From Bacteroidales bacterium (GTDB lineage Bacteria > Bacteroidota > Bacteroidia > Bacteroidales > Prolixibacteraceae): a stretch of 42,022 nucleotides of DNA. Below are positions 1 through 8,425 of this stretch, one piece after another. A program made the position numbers and the translations under genes. The notes under the pieces were generated by a model. The model did not search any database. It saw nothing but the letters and a program-made list of their open reading frames with translations, and was not told the origin of the DNA. The stretch is from contig JAAYAG010000105.1 of assembly GCA_012719495.1 (NCBI GenBank), positions 1-42,022 of the forward strand. The letters are read 5' to 3'. Position 1 is the first letter of the stretch. Every line of letters begins with the position of its first letter.

Positions 1-2
1 AC

Positions 3-3000
3 ATAAGCCTGCACAACATCAACGGGCAGCGTTTGGCGCTCAAAGAAAACCAGATCCTCGAGAACGGGAGTATGGTTGAGCTTGAAATTGGCTTAACAGG
101 AGTATACTTTCTCACCATATCGACGCCCCAGGAAACCCGTAGCTTTAAAGCCACCGGAGCAAAAGCCATGGGAAGCTTGAACATAGCCACACAAACCGGC
201 GCACCCGTGCCGTTAAAAAGCGGACCGGTTTATACCCTCACTGGTTCAGGCACCGAAAAAGGCGACAATGTAAAAGTCTCGGTTTTCAAAGAAGGGTATA
301 TTGCACAGCCTGTTGAAATGATTGCTAACGAAAACAAAACCCTTGTTTTCCCGCTCAAAGCACAAACAGCACCCGAGGTTGAAACCCTCGAAGCAACAAA
401 CATACAGTACAACTCGGCCACCCTTAACGGCAATGTTATAACAGATGGCAATAGCCCCATTACCGAACGAGGCTTTTACTGGAGTTCTACTAACAATAAC
501 CCAGGCATTGGTGATAACAAAATTGTAGTTGAAGGAACAATCGGCAGTTATAGTGCGGAACTAAGCGGGCTTGAACATGCTACCTATTATGTGCGTGCTT
601 ATGCTACCAATATTCAGGGTACAGCGTATGGCAATGTAGTACAGTTTATAACAAGTCAGTCACAAACAGTTCCCGCGGTAACAACTACAAGCATTTCCAG
701 CATTACCCAAACTACAGCAACAAGTGGTGGCAACGTTACTATTGATGGTGGATCTGCCATTACCGCCCGAGGGGTATGCTGGAACACCACCAGCAATCCA
801 ACAATTGCAGATAATAAATCCGCTACAGGTACTGGTACTGGAACATTTACTTCGGACATTACTGGGCTTACAGCTAATACAACCTATTATGTTAGAGCCT
901 ATGCTACTAATAGCAAGGGAACAGGTTATGGGAATGTGGTACAGTTTAAAACAAGGCAGGAGTTAACTCTTCCCACAATAACTACAGATAACGCTTCAAA
1001 TATTACACAAACCAATGCTACTGGTGGAGGTAACGTTACTTCCGATGGCGGTGCTTTTGTTATCGCTCGTGGCATTTGTTGGAATACTACTGGCAGCCCA
1101 ACAATTTTTAATAACAAAACAACAGAAGGTTTAGGTACTGGAACATTTACATCAAACATTACAGGGCTTATAGCCAATACCACCTACTGTGTACGTGCTT
1201 ATGCAACCAATAGCCAGGGTACAGCCTATGGTGAACAAAAAAGCTTTACAACATCAGGATTCATTTCACTTTGCAACGCCCTCGATAATTGCAATCTTTC
1301 TTTCACACATAGTGGTAATGCCGAATGGTTTCCACAAACAGCAGTAAGTTATTTTGGCGGTTCTTCAGCACAAAGCGGACAAATAAGCCACAACCAGGAA
1401 AGCACACTGAATACAATTGTAACAGGACCAGGTGCTATAAGTTTTTATTGGAAAGTTTCATCTGAAAGCGACTACGACAAACTGAAGTTTTACATTGGAA
1501 ATACCTTAAAAGATAGTATTTCGGGTAATGTTGATTGGCAATTAAAAGAATTCATAATCCCTGAGGGAAATCACACAATAACATGGAATTATGTAAAGGA
1601 TCAGTATGCGAGTAATGGAGAAGATTGTGGTAGAATAGATAAAATAGTTTTAACCATAGGGGATTCAACAAAGCCAACCTTGCCAACAGTTACAACTGCA
1701 ACTAATAAAAAAAATACAAATATTGGTTCAACTAGTGCAAGCTTTGGTGGCGAAGTAACATTCTCGGGATTTGCAAGTGTTACTGCCCGTGGCGTTTGCT
1801 GGAACACAGCTGGAAATCCTACAATAGCTGACAACATAATAAGCAACGGTTCTGGAATCGGAGCATTTACATCGATCATAACGGGGCTTACTGTAAATAC
1901 CACCTACTATGTACGGGCTTACGCCACCAACCGCAAGGGCATAGCTTACGGGCAGCAAGTAGAGTTCATAACAAATAACAACAACGATGGCAAAGATATT
2001 CAAACCGCAATAGTCGATGTTACCAACCCCGCCACCGGCAAAACATGGATGGACCGCAACCTTGGTGCCAGCCGTCCCGCCACCAGCCGTCCCGATAGTT
2101 TAGCCCATGGCGACCTATACCAGTGGGGCCGTGCTGCAGACGGTCACCAAAAAAGAAATTCCCTACGTACCTCAATGATTAGTTATACTGATGTCCCAGA
2201 GCATGGCTATTATATATCAAGCAATGAATATTCAGATGGTAATTGGGTTATCCCGAGGAACAACAATTTTTGGCAAGGAGTTAATGGAGTAAACAACCCT
2301 TGCCCAAGAGGATATCGATTACCTACGCAAGCCGAATGGGATGCCGAACGCCTTAGCTGGGTCAGCAACAATGAGGACGGGGCTTTTAATTCACCCTTGA
2401 AGTTAACTCCAGCTAATGACCGCCAATCTGGGGGCACTGGCTCTTTTGGCTCATATTGGTCTAGCACTGCTGAATCAACTACCTCCAAACACCTGTTCTT
2501 CAATAATAGCAGTGCAAACACGGCTAACAAGTATCGGTACTACGGATTATCTGTTCGTTGCATTAAGGATTCTGAAACTTCAGTTTCAACACCATCACTT
2601 AGCACTACATACATAACCAACATTACTCAAACTACTGCTACAAGTGGAGGAGATATTGTATCCGATGGAGGAGCAACCGTTAATTTACGAGGTGTTTGTT
2701 GGAATACTACCGGAAATCCATCCATATTAGATAACAAGACATCAGATGGTCCCAAATCCGGTAGATGGGTGAGTGCTATTGTAGGTCTTCAGCCCAATAC
2801 TACCTACTATGTACGTGCATATGCCACTAACAATGTGGGTACTGCCTATGGAGAGCAAATATCTTTTACAACCTTAGATAAAGGTGAGGAATGGGGGCAA
2901 CGTGACACCCAAACCGCAGTGGTTGATGTTATTAACCCCGCTTCTGGAATCACATGGATGGACCGCAACCTGGGTGCAAGCCGTGCAGCCACCAGCAGTA

Positions 3001-6000
3001 CTGATGCCGAAGCTTATGGTGATCTATATCAGTGGGGTAGAGCCGCCGATGGCCACCAAAAACGCAATTCACCCACCACCCCAACAGTCAGTAGTACCGA
3101 TACACCCGGACATGGAAATTTCATATATAGTTCTGGTTGGGATTGGCGTAGCCCGAAAAACACCAACCTATGGCAAGGTGTAAATGGCTTTAACAACCCC
3201 TGTCCAGTCGGATATCGTTTACCTACAGCAGAAGAATGGGAATTTGAGCGACTCAGTTGGGACAGCCAAAATGTGGCTGGTGCCTTTGCTTCGCCCTTGA
3301 AGTTGCCCCTTGCTGGTGGCCGTTACTTCAATGGGTCGCTGCTAACCGAGGTTGGCAGAACAGGCTATTATTGGTCGGATGCTTCACAAGGGTCTGAACG
3401 GAATCTTGAGATCTCCAGTGGCTATGCTACCATTGGCTCTTTCGATCGGAAGGACGGGCTCTCTGTTCGCTGCCTTAAGCATACTGAAACTATACCAACA
3501 GTTATCACAACTAACACAACCCACATAACCAAAGCCACAGCCATTAGTGGTGGTAATGTTACCGCCTATGGAGGGTTTATCGTTACAGCCCGAGGTGTAT
3601 GCTGGAACACAACCGGCAACCCAACCATTGCCGACAGCAAAACAATAAATGGTACAGGAGCAGGTACATTTACATCGAGCATAACAGGGCTTAAGGATAA
3701 CACTACCTACTACGTACGAGCTTACGCAACAAATAGTAAGGGAACTGCATATGGAGACGAAAAAAGCTTTATTGCATCAGAACCGATGCCACTTTGCGAA
3801 GCGCTAGAAAATTGCAATCTGACTTTTACCCATAGTGGCAATGCCGATTGGTTTTCACTAACGACAGAAAGTTATTATGGTGAATCTGCAGCACAAAGCG
3901 GACAAATAAGCAATAATCAGCAAAGCACGCTGGAGACAACTGTAACAGGCCCGGGTAATCTAAGCTTTTATTGGAAAGTTTCATCTGTAAGTGGTAGCGA
4001 CAAACTGAATTTTTACATTGGAACTACCCAAAAAGATAAAATCTCAGGCATTATTGACTGGCAATTAGTAGAATATGTAATACCCGAGGGTAACCACACT
4101 TTAAAATGGTGTTATGAGAAAGATTATTATGGTAGTTACGGAGAAGATTGTGGCTGGCTTGATAAAATAGTATTTAAAACTATTGAACAAACCTTACCTA
4201 CGATGACAACAACAAATATCACTAACATTAATCCAACCACTGCCACTGGTGGCGGAAATATTACTTCCGATGGCTTTGCTGCCATTACCACTCGAGGCAT
4301 TTGCTGGAATACCTCAGGTAACCCAACCATTGCCAACAACAAAACAACTAACGGCTCAGGTGCCGGATCATTTACTTCGGGCATATCAGGGCTTTCTGAA
4401 AATACAACTTACTTCGTACGAGCTTACGCTACAAACAGCAAAGGCACAGCATACGGTCCACAAGTAAGTTTCAAAACACGTTCACGGCAAGAAGCTTCTT
4501 TTACCGATCCACGAGATGGCAATACTTATCTTACAGTAAGCATAGGTAACCAAATTTGGATGGCAGAAAATTTAAAGTATTTACCAAATGTTGTAGGACC
4601 AACTGTTTGGTCTGATGAAGTACCTTATTTTTATGTCTATGATTACTATGGGAATAATGTAGCCGAAGCTAAAGCTACTGACAATTATGCTACTTATGGC
4701 GTTTTATACAATTGGCCGGCAGCAATGGCCGGTTCTTCAAGCAGCAAAACTAACCCCAGCAATATTCAAGGAGCATGCCCCTCTGGTTGGCATATGCCAA
4801 GCGATGCTGAATGGGTTCAATTAATAACATATCTTGGTGGCGATAGTATCGCCGGAGACAAATTAAAAGAATCAGCATCAAAGCTATGGTATGGTCAAAA
4901 TGAAGGAGCTACTAATGAAACCGGTTTCTCTGCTCTCCCAGGAGGTGAGCGCAGATTAGATGAAACTTTCATACATATTGGGTCATATGGAAAATGGTGG
5001 AGCACAACAACATCACAAGCTGCTCCTTCAGTTGTATGGAATAGGTTCATGGTCACAGGTAGTAGCAATGTTGAAAGATTAGACATGAATAAATACTATG
5101 GCTACTCTGTTCGATGTATTAAAAATGATGAAACAAAGGCATCGCTACCTAGAATTACAACAATAAGCACCACCAATATTAGTCAAACCTCCGTAACAAG
5201 TGGCGGCAATGTAACTTCCGACGGAGGTTCTTCGGTTACCGAACGTGGCATTTGCTGGAACACCACAGGAACCCCAACTATTACAGATAACAAATCCTCT
5301 ACAGGTACAGGCACCGGAACATTTACATCAAACATTACGGGGCTTACTGCTAATACAGCCTATTATGTCCGAGCCTATGCTACTAATACCAAGGGAACAG
5401 GTTATGGGAATTTGGTTCAGCTTAAAACAAGCCAGGGACTAACTGTTCCCTCAGTAACTACAACTAAAACTTCAAATATTACTCAAACCACTGCTACTAG
5501 TGGAGGGAATGTTACTTCCGATGGGGGGTCTTCTGTTACTGCTCGTGGCGTTTGCTGGAACACCACTGGCAACCCGACCATTGACGATAGCAAAACTACT
5601 AATGGTTCAGGTGCCGGAACATTTACATCAAACATTACTGGGCTTACAGCCAATACTACTTACTATATACGAGCCTACGCTATCAACAGCAAGGGTACAA
5701 GCTATGGAGATGTGGTTCAGTTTAAAACAAGTCAGGAACTAACTGTTCCCTCAATAACTACCACAAACGCATCAAATATTACTCAAACCACTGCTACTAG
5801 TGGAGGTAACGTTACTTCCGATGGCGGTGCAAACGTTGCCGCACGTGGCGTTTGCTGGAATACCACTGGCGATCCAACTGTATTCGATAAAATAACAAGC
5901 AACGGCACAGGTGTCGGAACCTATACAACGAAGATGACAGGACTAACGGCGAATACAACTTATTATGTACGAGCCTACGCTGCAAATAGTCAAGGAACGT

Positions 6001-6650
6001 CCTATGGAGAACAAGTCATATTCAAAACCCTCAATGAAGATGAGGAGTGGTGGCAAAGAGACACCCTAACAGTCGTAGTTGATGTGTATAATCCAGCTAC
6101 CGGTAAGACCTGGATGGACCGCAACCTGGGGGCAAACAGTGCCTCTGCCAGTAGCACCGATACCGAAGCCTACGGTGACCTTTACCAATGGGGTCGTGCT
6201 GCCGATGGCCACCAAAAACGCAACTCAACAACTACCTCAACGCTTAGCAGTACAGACACCCCCGGGCATCGTAAGTTTATTTTAGCACCTAATGACCCTT
6301 ATGATTGGCGCAGCACGCAAAACGACAATCTCTGGCAAAGTATAAACGATGGTAACAACCCCTGCCCAAGCGGCTACCGCCTGCCCACTGAAGCAGAATG
6401 GATTACCGAACGCAAAAGCTGGAGCAGCAGCAATGCTGCCGGAGCCTTTGCTTCGTCTCTTAAATTACCAATGGGAGGCTATCGCTACTATGGCAATGGC
6501 TTATTCTATTACCTTGGCTCAACCGGCTACTATTGGTCAAGCACTGTTGATGGTGTCAGCTCTCGATATCTGTTCTTTAATAGTAGCTTTTCCGTTACCA
6601 TCAAAGACTATCGGACAGACGGTTGCTCTGTTCGTTGCATTAAGGATTAG
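3..6650 (+). CDS. Giant FN3/FISUMP repeat surface protein, 5' truncated by window edge
   Basis: The reading frame is open to the first base of the window, so the true start lies upstream; the TTG at 33 is not a convincing start. About 2,215 residues are visible. Numbering from codon 33: residues 1-45 resemble the core of a T9SS sorting domain (NINGQRL, then GVYFLTI), here at the visible N-terminal end. Next comes a short beta module to about 108. Ten fibronectin-III-like repeats follow (hallmarks ARGVCWNTTGNPTI and TTYYVRAYATN), broken up by two jelly-roll modules (about 409-543 and 1251-1385) and four FISUMP domains (about 653-846, 953-1153, 1488-1699 and 2003-2205). Three FISUMP copies carry WMDRNLGA; the third carries the classical IWMAENLKY. 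All end in SVRC(I/L)K. The protein stops at the last FISUMP domain without a further sorting tail. FISUMP proteins are usually secreted or cell-surface proteins of unknown function; binding or adhesion is inference. Confidence 0.85.
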   Translation: MSLHNINGQRLALKENQILENGSMVELEIGLTGVYFLTISTPQETRSFKATGAKAMGSLNIATQTGAPVPLKSGPVYTLTGSGTEKGDNVKVSVFKEGYIAQPVEMIANENKTLVFPLKAQTAPEVETLEATNIQYNSATLNGNVITDGNSPITERGFYWSSTNNNPGIGDNKIVVEGTIGSYSAELSGLEHATYYVRAYATNIQGTAYGNVVQFITSQSQTVPAVTTTSISSITQTTATSGGNVTIDGGSAITARGVCWNTTSNPTIADNKSATGTGTGTFTSDITGLTANTTYYVRAYATNSKGTGYGNVVQFKTRQELTLPTITTDNASNITQTNATGGGNVTSDGGAFVIARGICWNTTGSPTIFNNKTTEGLGTGTFTSNITGLIANTTYCVRAYATNSQGTAYGEQKSFTTSGFISLCNALDNCNLSFTHSGNAEWFPQTAVSYFGGSSAQSGQISHNQESTLNTIVTGPGAISFYWKVSSESDYDKLKFYIGNTLKDSISGNVDWQLKEFIIPEGNHTITWNYVKDQYASNGEDCGRIDKIVLTIGDSTKPTLPTVTTATNKKNTNIGSTSASFGGEVTFSGFASVTARGVCWNTAGNPTIADNIISNGSGIGAFTSIITGLTVNTTYYVRAYATNRKGIAYGQQVEFITNNNNDGKDIQTAIVDVTNPATGKTWMDRNLGASRPATSRPDSLAHGDLYQWGRAADGHQKRNSLRTSMISYTDVPEHGYYISSNEYSDGNWVIPRNNNFWQGVNGVNNPCPRGYRLPTQAEWDAERLSWVSNNEDGAFNSPLKLTPANDRQSGGTGSFGSYWSSTAESTTSKHLFFNNSSANTANKYRYYGLSVRCIKDSETSVSTPSLSTTYITNITQTTATSGGDIVSDGGATVNLRGVCWNTTGNPSILDNKTSDGPKSGRWVSAIVGLQPNTTYYVRAYATNNVGTAYGEQISFTTLDKGEEWGQRDTQTAVVDVINPASGITWMDRNLGASRAATSSTDAEAYGDLYQWGRAADGHQKRNSPTTPTVSSTDTPGHGNFIYSSGWDWRSPKNTNLWQGVNGFNNPCPVGYRLPTAEEWEFERLSWDSQNVAGAFASPLKLPLAGGRYFNGSLLTEVGRTGYYWSDASQGSERNLEISSGYATIGSFDRKDGLSVRCLKHTETIPTVITTNTTHITKATAISGGNVTAYGGFIVTARGVCWNTTGNPTIADSKTINGTGAGTFTSSITGLKDNTTYYVRAYATNSKGTAYGDEKSFIASEPMPLCEALENCNLTFTHSGNADWFSLTTESYYGESAAQSGQISNNQQSTLETTVTGPGNLSFYWKVSSVSGSDKLNFYIGTTQKDKISGIIDWQLVEYVIPEGNHTLKWCYEKDYYGSYGEDCGWLDKIVFKTIEQTLPTMTTTNITNINPTTATGGGNITSDGFAAITTRGICWNTSGNPTIANNKTTNGSGAGSFTSGISGLSENTTYFVRAYATNSKGTAYGPQVSFKTRSRQEASFTDPRDGNTYLTVSIGNQIWMAENLKYLPNVVGPTVWSDEVPYFYVYDYYGNNVAEAKATDNYATYGVLYNWPAAMAGSSSSKTNPSNIQGACPSGWHMPSDAEWVQLITYLGGDSIAGDKLKESASKLWYGQNEGATNETGFSALPGGERRLDETFIHIGSYGKWWSTTTSQAAPSVVWNRFMVTGSSNVERLDMNKYYGYSVRCIKNDETKASLPRITTISTTNISQTSVTSGGNVTSDGGSSVTERGICWNTTGTPTITDNKSSTGTGTGTFTSNITGLTANTAYYVRAYATNTKGTGYGNLVQLKTSQGLTVPSVTTTKTSNITQTTATSGGNVTSDGGSSVTARGVCWNTTGNPTIDDSKTTNGSGAGTFTSNITGLTANTTYYIRAYAINSKGTSYGDVVQFKTSQELTVPSITTTNASNITQTTATSGGNVTSDGGANVAARGVCWNTTGDPTVFDKITSNGTGVGTYTTKMTGLTANTTYYVRAYAANSQGTSYGEQVIFKTLNEDEEWWQRDTLTVVVDVYNPATGKTWMDRNLGANSASASSTDTEAYGDLYQWGRAADGHQKRNSTTTSTLSSTDTPGHRKFILAPNDPYDWRSTQNDNLWQSINDGNNPCPSGYRLPTEAEWITERKSWSSSNAAGAFASSLKLPMGGYRYYGNGLFYYLGSTGYYWSSTVDGVSSRYLFFNSSFSVTIKDYRTDGCSVRCIKD
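370..6030 (+). repeat. Tandem FN3-like coding repeats (ten copies, about 290 bp each)
   Basis: Ten related units of about 290-300 bp begin near 370, 660, 960, 1672, 2575, 3490, 4190, 5145, 5440 and 5740. Each encodes a beta-sandwich repeat with ARG(V/I)CWNT, TGTFTS-like and YYVRAYATN motifs. The last three are adjacent and the most alike at nucleotide level (shared stretches such as GTAACGTTACTTCCGATGG). This suggests recent tandem duplication and makes the region prone to recombination or assembly collapse. Two jelly-roll units (near 1258-1660 and 3783-4185) are a second dispersed repeat pair. Confidence 0.8.
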
Positions 6651-7042
6651 CCCAAAGCGAAGACGAAGGGTTGACACTTTGAGTGTGGCGAGTAGAAAAT
6701 CAAAAAAATGTAGCAGATTTAATTTCAGCTCGCCGAAAAAGCTCTGTATTTTAAATCATAAGTATTCGGAAGAGCTACCCCGCTACCGCGCCGATTGCAT
6801 CGCGTGGTCAATTAAATAAATTCTTTATTTTGGCAATGTGCCGTCAGGCTGTAAATGCAGGTAGAAAACAACGACTCAAACTTGTGACGGGGCCAAGTGA
6901 GGAACGCGATAAAATCGCGAACCAGCGGGGGCAGTCGAAGTATGGCGGGGTCGATTTTTTTATGCAGGTTAAACTATTTACCATACCTATATTGAATTAT
7001 AGCACAGTGCTGGTTGAGCTGAACAGGTTTCTGTGGATAATG
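6651..7042. other. Intergenic stretch, no gene supported; contains repeat remnants
   Basis: This is the gap between the FISUMP gene and the first toxin gene. Short open frames here have no recognisable protein features. I see a 6-bp-arm palindrome CGCGAT-aaa-ATCGCG at 6905-6919 and a block AGTCGAAGTATGGCGGGGT followed by a T-run at 6933-6961 that recurs near 7918-7948. A weak GGCGAG/CTCGCC pair (6687-6692 and 6729-6734) lies after the FISUMP stop codon without a clear T-tract, so I do not call it a terminator. Confidence 0.6.
6933..6961 (+). repeat. Dispersed intergenic repeat AGTCGAAGT...GCGGGGT + T-run, copy 1
   Basis: AGTCGAAGTATGGCGGGGT followed by CGATTTTTTT closely matches 7918-7948 (AGTCGAAGTCTAGCGGGGT, then TAAATTTTTTT). 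The two copies flank the HigBA-like module. Similar AGTCGAAG strings occur in intergenic repeats of other Bacteroidota (general recollection). Its function is unknown; a terminator or REP-like role is inference. Confidence 0.45.
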
Positions 7043-7073
7043 TTGCTATATTTTGAAACTTTATCTATATTTA
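7043..7073 (+). promoter_or_regulatory. Candidate Bacteroidota-type promoter for the HigBA-like operon
   Basis: TTG at 7043-7045 is separated by 20 nt from TATATTTA at 7066-7073. This fits the Bacteroidota sigma pattern TTTG-N19-21-TAnnTTTG, with one mismatch in the -7 box and an abbreviated -33 box. The position predicts a start of transcription near 7080, about 15 nt before the toxin ATG. It was found by eye only. Confidence 0.35.
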
Positions 7074-7095
7074 CACATAAAATCAGAATTTGCAT

Positions 7096-7440
7096 ATGCA
7101 GTTTTTTGAAACCATATTTTTAGAAGAAGCTGACATGTTTGTACAAACATTGGACAAGAAATCCCAACAGAAAATAATGTTCAACGTACGTATAGCAGAG
7201 CAAACTAATGACCCTGAACTTTTCAAAAAGTTAAATGAGAACATATGGGAATTTAGGACAAAGTTTTTAGGAAAACAGATTAGGGTTTTTGCATTTTGGG
7301 ATAAAACCAATAAAATTGAAACATTGGTACTGGCAACAAACGGTTTTATTAAAAAGACTTCCAAAACACCTAAAAGCGAAATTGAAAGAGCAGAAAGGAT
7401 ACGTAGGGAATATTTTAGCAACAAAAAAACAAACGATTAG
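7096..7440 (+). CDS. HigB/Gp49-type RelE-superfamily toxin
   Basis: A 114-residue protein of the phage Gp49-like/HigB toxin family, whose members are ribosome-dependent mRNA interferases. Visible family signs are the central WEFRTKFLGKQIRVFAFWD strand region (about residues 50-68), an ATNGFIKKTSKTP segment matching the family's G-F-x-K-K-T-x-K-T-P signature (about 78-90), and a basic C-terminal helix (EIERAERIRREYF). I chose ATG at 7096 over the in-frame TTG at 7090. Its stop codon touches the downstream antitoxin gene, so the two are cotranscribed in toxin-first order, which is usual for HigBA. The exact catalytic residues were not assigned. Confidence 0.82.
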   Translation: MQFFETIFLEEADMFVQTLDKKSQQKIMFNVRIAEQTNDPELFKKLNENIWEFRTKFLGKQIRVFAFWDKTNKIETLVLATNGFIKKTSKTPKSEIERAERIRREYFSNKKTND

Positions 7441-7442
7441 TG

Positions 7443-7754
7443 ATGAAAAAATACACTTTATCAGAAATGGAAGACAAATACATAGGCAAAAAAGGGACAC
7501 CTGAACGAGATGCTTATGAATATGATTTAAAAATGGAACTTCTGGGGCGCATGATAAAAGCAACCAGAAAAGAACGAAATTTGACCCAAGAAGAATTGGG
7601 AAAAGTTATTGGTGTAAACAAATCTCAGATATCCAAACTTGAAAATCACGCTAATAGTGCCACAATTGAAACCATAATAAAAGTATTTACTGCTTTGAAA
7701 GCTGACATTCAATTCAATGTGAGGGTTAACGACAAACAAATGCAAATAGTTTAA
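7443..7754 (+). CDS. HigA-like antitoxin, XRE-family HTH
   Basis: A 103-residue protein with a Cro/C1-type helix-turn-helix at about residues 36-88 (RNLTQEELGKVIGVNKSQISKLE). This is the standard DNA-binding module of HigA antitoxins, which bind the toxin and repress their own promoter. The N-terminal 35 residues (MKKYTLSEMEDKYIG onward) match the extension commonly seen in antitoxins paired with Gp49-like toxins. A GTG at 7440 overlaps the toxin stop codon, but ATG at 7443 is the simpler start. An operator should lie upstream of 7096; I could not identify one. Confidence 0.82.
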   Translation: MKKYTLSEMEDKYIGKKGTPERDAYEYDLKMELLGRMIKATRKERNLTQEELGKVIGVNKSQISKLENHANSATIETIIKVFTALKADIQFNVRVNDKQMQIV

Positions 7755-7769
7755 TAAGCCAACACGAAA

Positions 7770-7814
7770 AACAACCGGGCGAACGGGCGCTCGGTTCGTT
7801 GCATTAAGGATTAA
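7770..7814 (+). pseudogene. FISUMP C-terminal scrap (duplicate gene end)
   Basis: Fourteen codons plus TAA read NNRANGRSVRCIKD and then stop, matching the end of the large gene upstream (DGCSVRCIKD, stop at 6650). The 22 nt GTTCGTTGCATTAAGGATTA is identical in the two places, and ACACTTTGA follows in both. There is no start codon and no FISUMP core. Either a second FISUMP gene was deleted down to its tail, or the gene end was duplicated when the HigBA-like module came in. The module sits exactly between the two ends. Confidence 0.6.
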
Positions 7815-7896
7815 CACTTTGAAAAGCGAAGCGATTTGATAATTTGCCACTTTACCATGCCATTTCGCTTTTTCAGCGGATGGTATGGTTCAAACA

Positions 7897-7947
7897 CCCC
7901 GCTTGGTTACTGAGCGTAGTCGAAGTCTAGCGGGGTTAAATTTTTTT
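7897..7947 (+). terminator. Candidate intrinsic terminator after the HigBA-like operon
   Basis: CCCCGCT (7897-7903) pairs with AGCGGGG (7929-7935) across a 25-nt loop, followed by TTAAA and seven T residues (7941-7947). The loop is long, and its right side is copy 2 of the AGTCGAAG repeat, so this may be a repeat element doubling as a terminator. Confidence 0.4.
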
Positions 7948-7982
7948 CAAACAGATTATGTGGTTAGATGTTCGTGCGAAAG

Positions 7983-8111
7983 GATTTCTCCCTACGGTCG
8001 AAATGACATGTTGTCGTATAGAGAGGGAGGTGAAAATGATGGCGTCAGAGCCGCCATCATTTTCACCCGATTTTCATTAAGGGGCAGTCATTTCGAGCAC
8101 AGCGAGAAATC
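7983..8111. repeat. Nested inverted repeat (REP-like), outer 25-bp arms, inner perfect 16-bp arms
   Basis: The outer arms are GATTTCTCCCTACGGTCGAAATGAC at 7983-8007 and its reverse complement, with about four mismatches, at 8087-8111. The inner arms GGTGAAAATGATGGCG (8029-8044) and CGCCATCATTTTCACC (8052-8067) are perfect complements with a 7-nt loop. The outer sequence resembles a GATTTCTCGCT...TCGAAATGAC repeat I recall as common between Bacteroidota genes. No open frame here looks like a real protein. The element may be a non-autonomous palindromic element; its function is not known. Confidence 0.6.
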
Positions 8112-8175
8112 TCATGTAATATGATCCGAAGTAGCTTATTTATTTGAGCGTTTGAGCGGCTCCGTTCATTAGTCT

Positions 8176-8280
8176 GCTCCGAAGGAGCTATATCTAAATA
8201 ACCGTGGGCGTTTGCTGAGCTTATCGAAGCATAAGCCCACGGAATAAGCGCACGCCAGCCCCACAGCCCTGCAAGGGCTG
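8176..8280. repeat. Cluster of short perfect palindromes, RAYT/REP-like intergenic element
   Basis: Three hairpins sit within 105 bp: GCTCC-gaa-GGAGC (8176-8188), CCGTGGGC (8202-8209) with GCCCACGG (8235-8242), and CAGCCCT-gca-AGGGCTG (8264-8280). An alternative hairpin GCTTAT/ATAAGC (8219-8236) overlaps the middle one. The order of GGAGC, CCGTGGGC and AGGGCTG hairpins resembles long intergenic palindromic elements in Bacteroidota associated with REP-associated tyrosine transposases (recollection). No transposase gene is present. The flanks (8112-8175 and 8281-8365) hold no supportable gene. Confidence 0.5.
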
Positions 8281-8391
8281 TATCTCCCCTAACCACCTTT
8301 GCAACGAGGGAAAAAAACTCGTCTTTGACTAGAAGATTGAAGCATGGTCGTAGTTTTTCTAATAATTGTGGGGACACTACGAATTACAAGC

Positions 8392-8407
8392 TAATTTTGT
8401 ATTTTTG
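8392..8407 (+). promoter_or_regulatory. Overlapping candidate -7 boxes for the YefM/YoeB-like operon
   Basis: TAATTTTG (8392-8399) and TATTTTTG (8400-8407) both match the Bacteroidota -7 consensus TAnnTTTG exactly. They lie 19-34 nt before the antitoxin ATG at 8426. The best -33 candidate, TTG at 8366-8368, is spaced 23 nt from the first box, which is longer than ideal, so only the -7 element is well supported. Confidence 0.35.
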
Positions 8408-8425
8408 TTAAAAAATAACGTGATT

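Noticed and set aside
33-35. TTG at 33 as the start codon of the FISUMP protein
   Set aside because: The frame is open to the window edge and encodes meaningful sequence before it (ISLHNINGQR); there is no signal peptide after it.
370-6030. Regular repeats as a possible CRISPR array
   Set aside because: Units are about 290 bp, in frame and protein-coding with beta-sandwich motifs; no short identical repeats with unique spacers.
6687-6734. GGCGAG/CTCGCC as a terminator after the FISUMP gene
   Set aside because: Only six pairs over a 36-nt loop and no T-tract.
6349-6819. Plus-strand open frame of 156 codons across the end of the FISUMP gene
   Set aside because: Mostly out of frame with the last FISUMP domain; composition is that of a shadow frame.
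7885-8124. Open frame of 79 codons in the repeat-rich gap
   Set aside because: It runs through palindromic repeats, so the translation reflects the repeats and not a gene.
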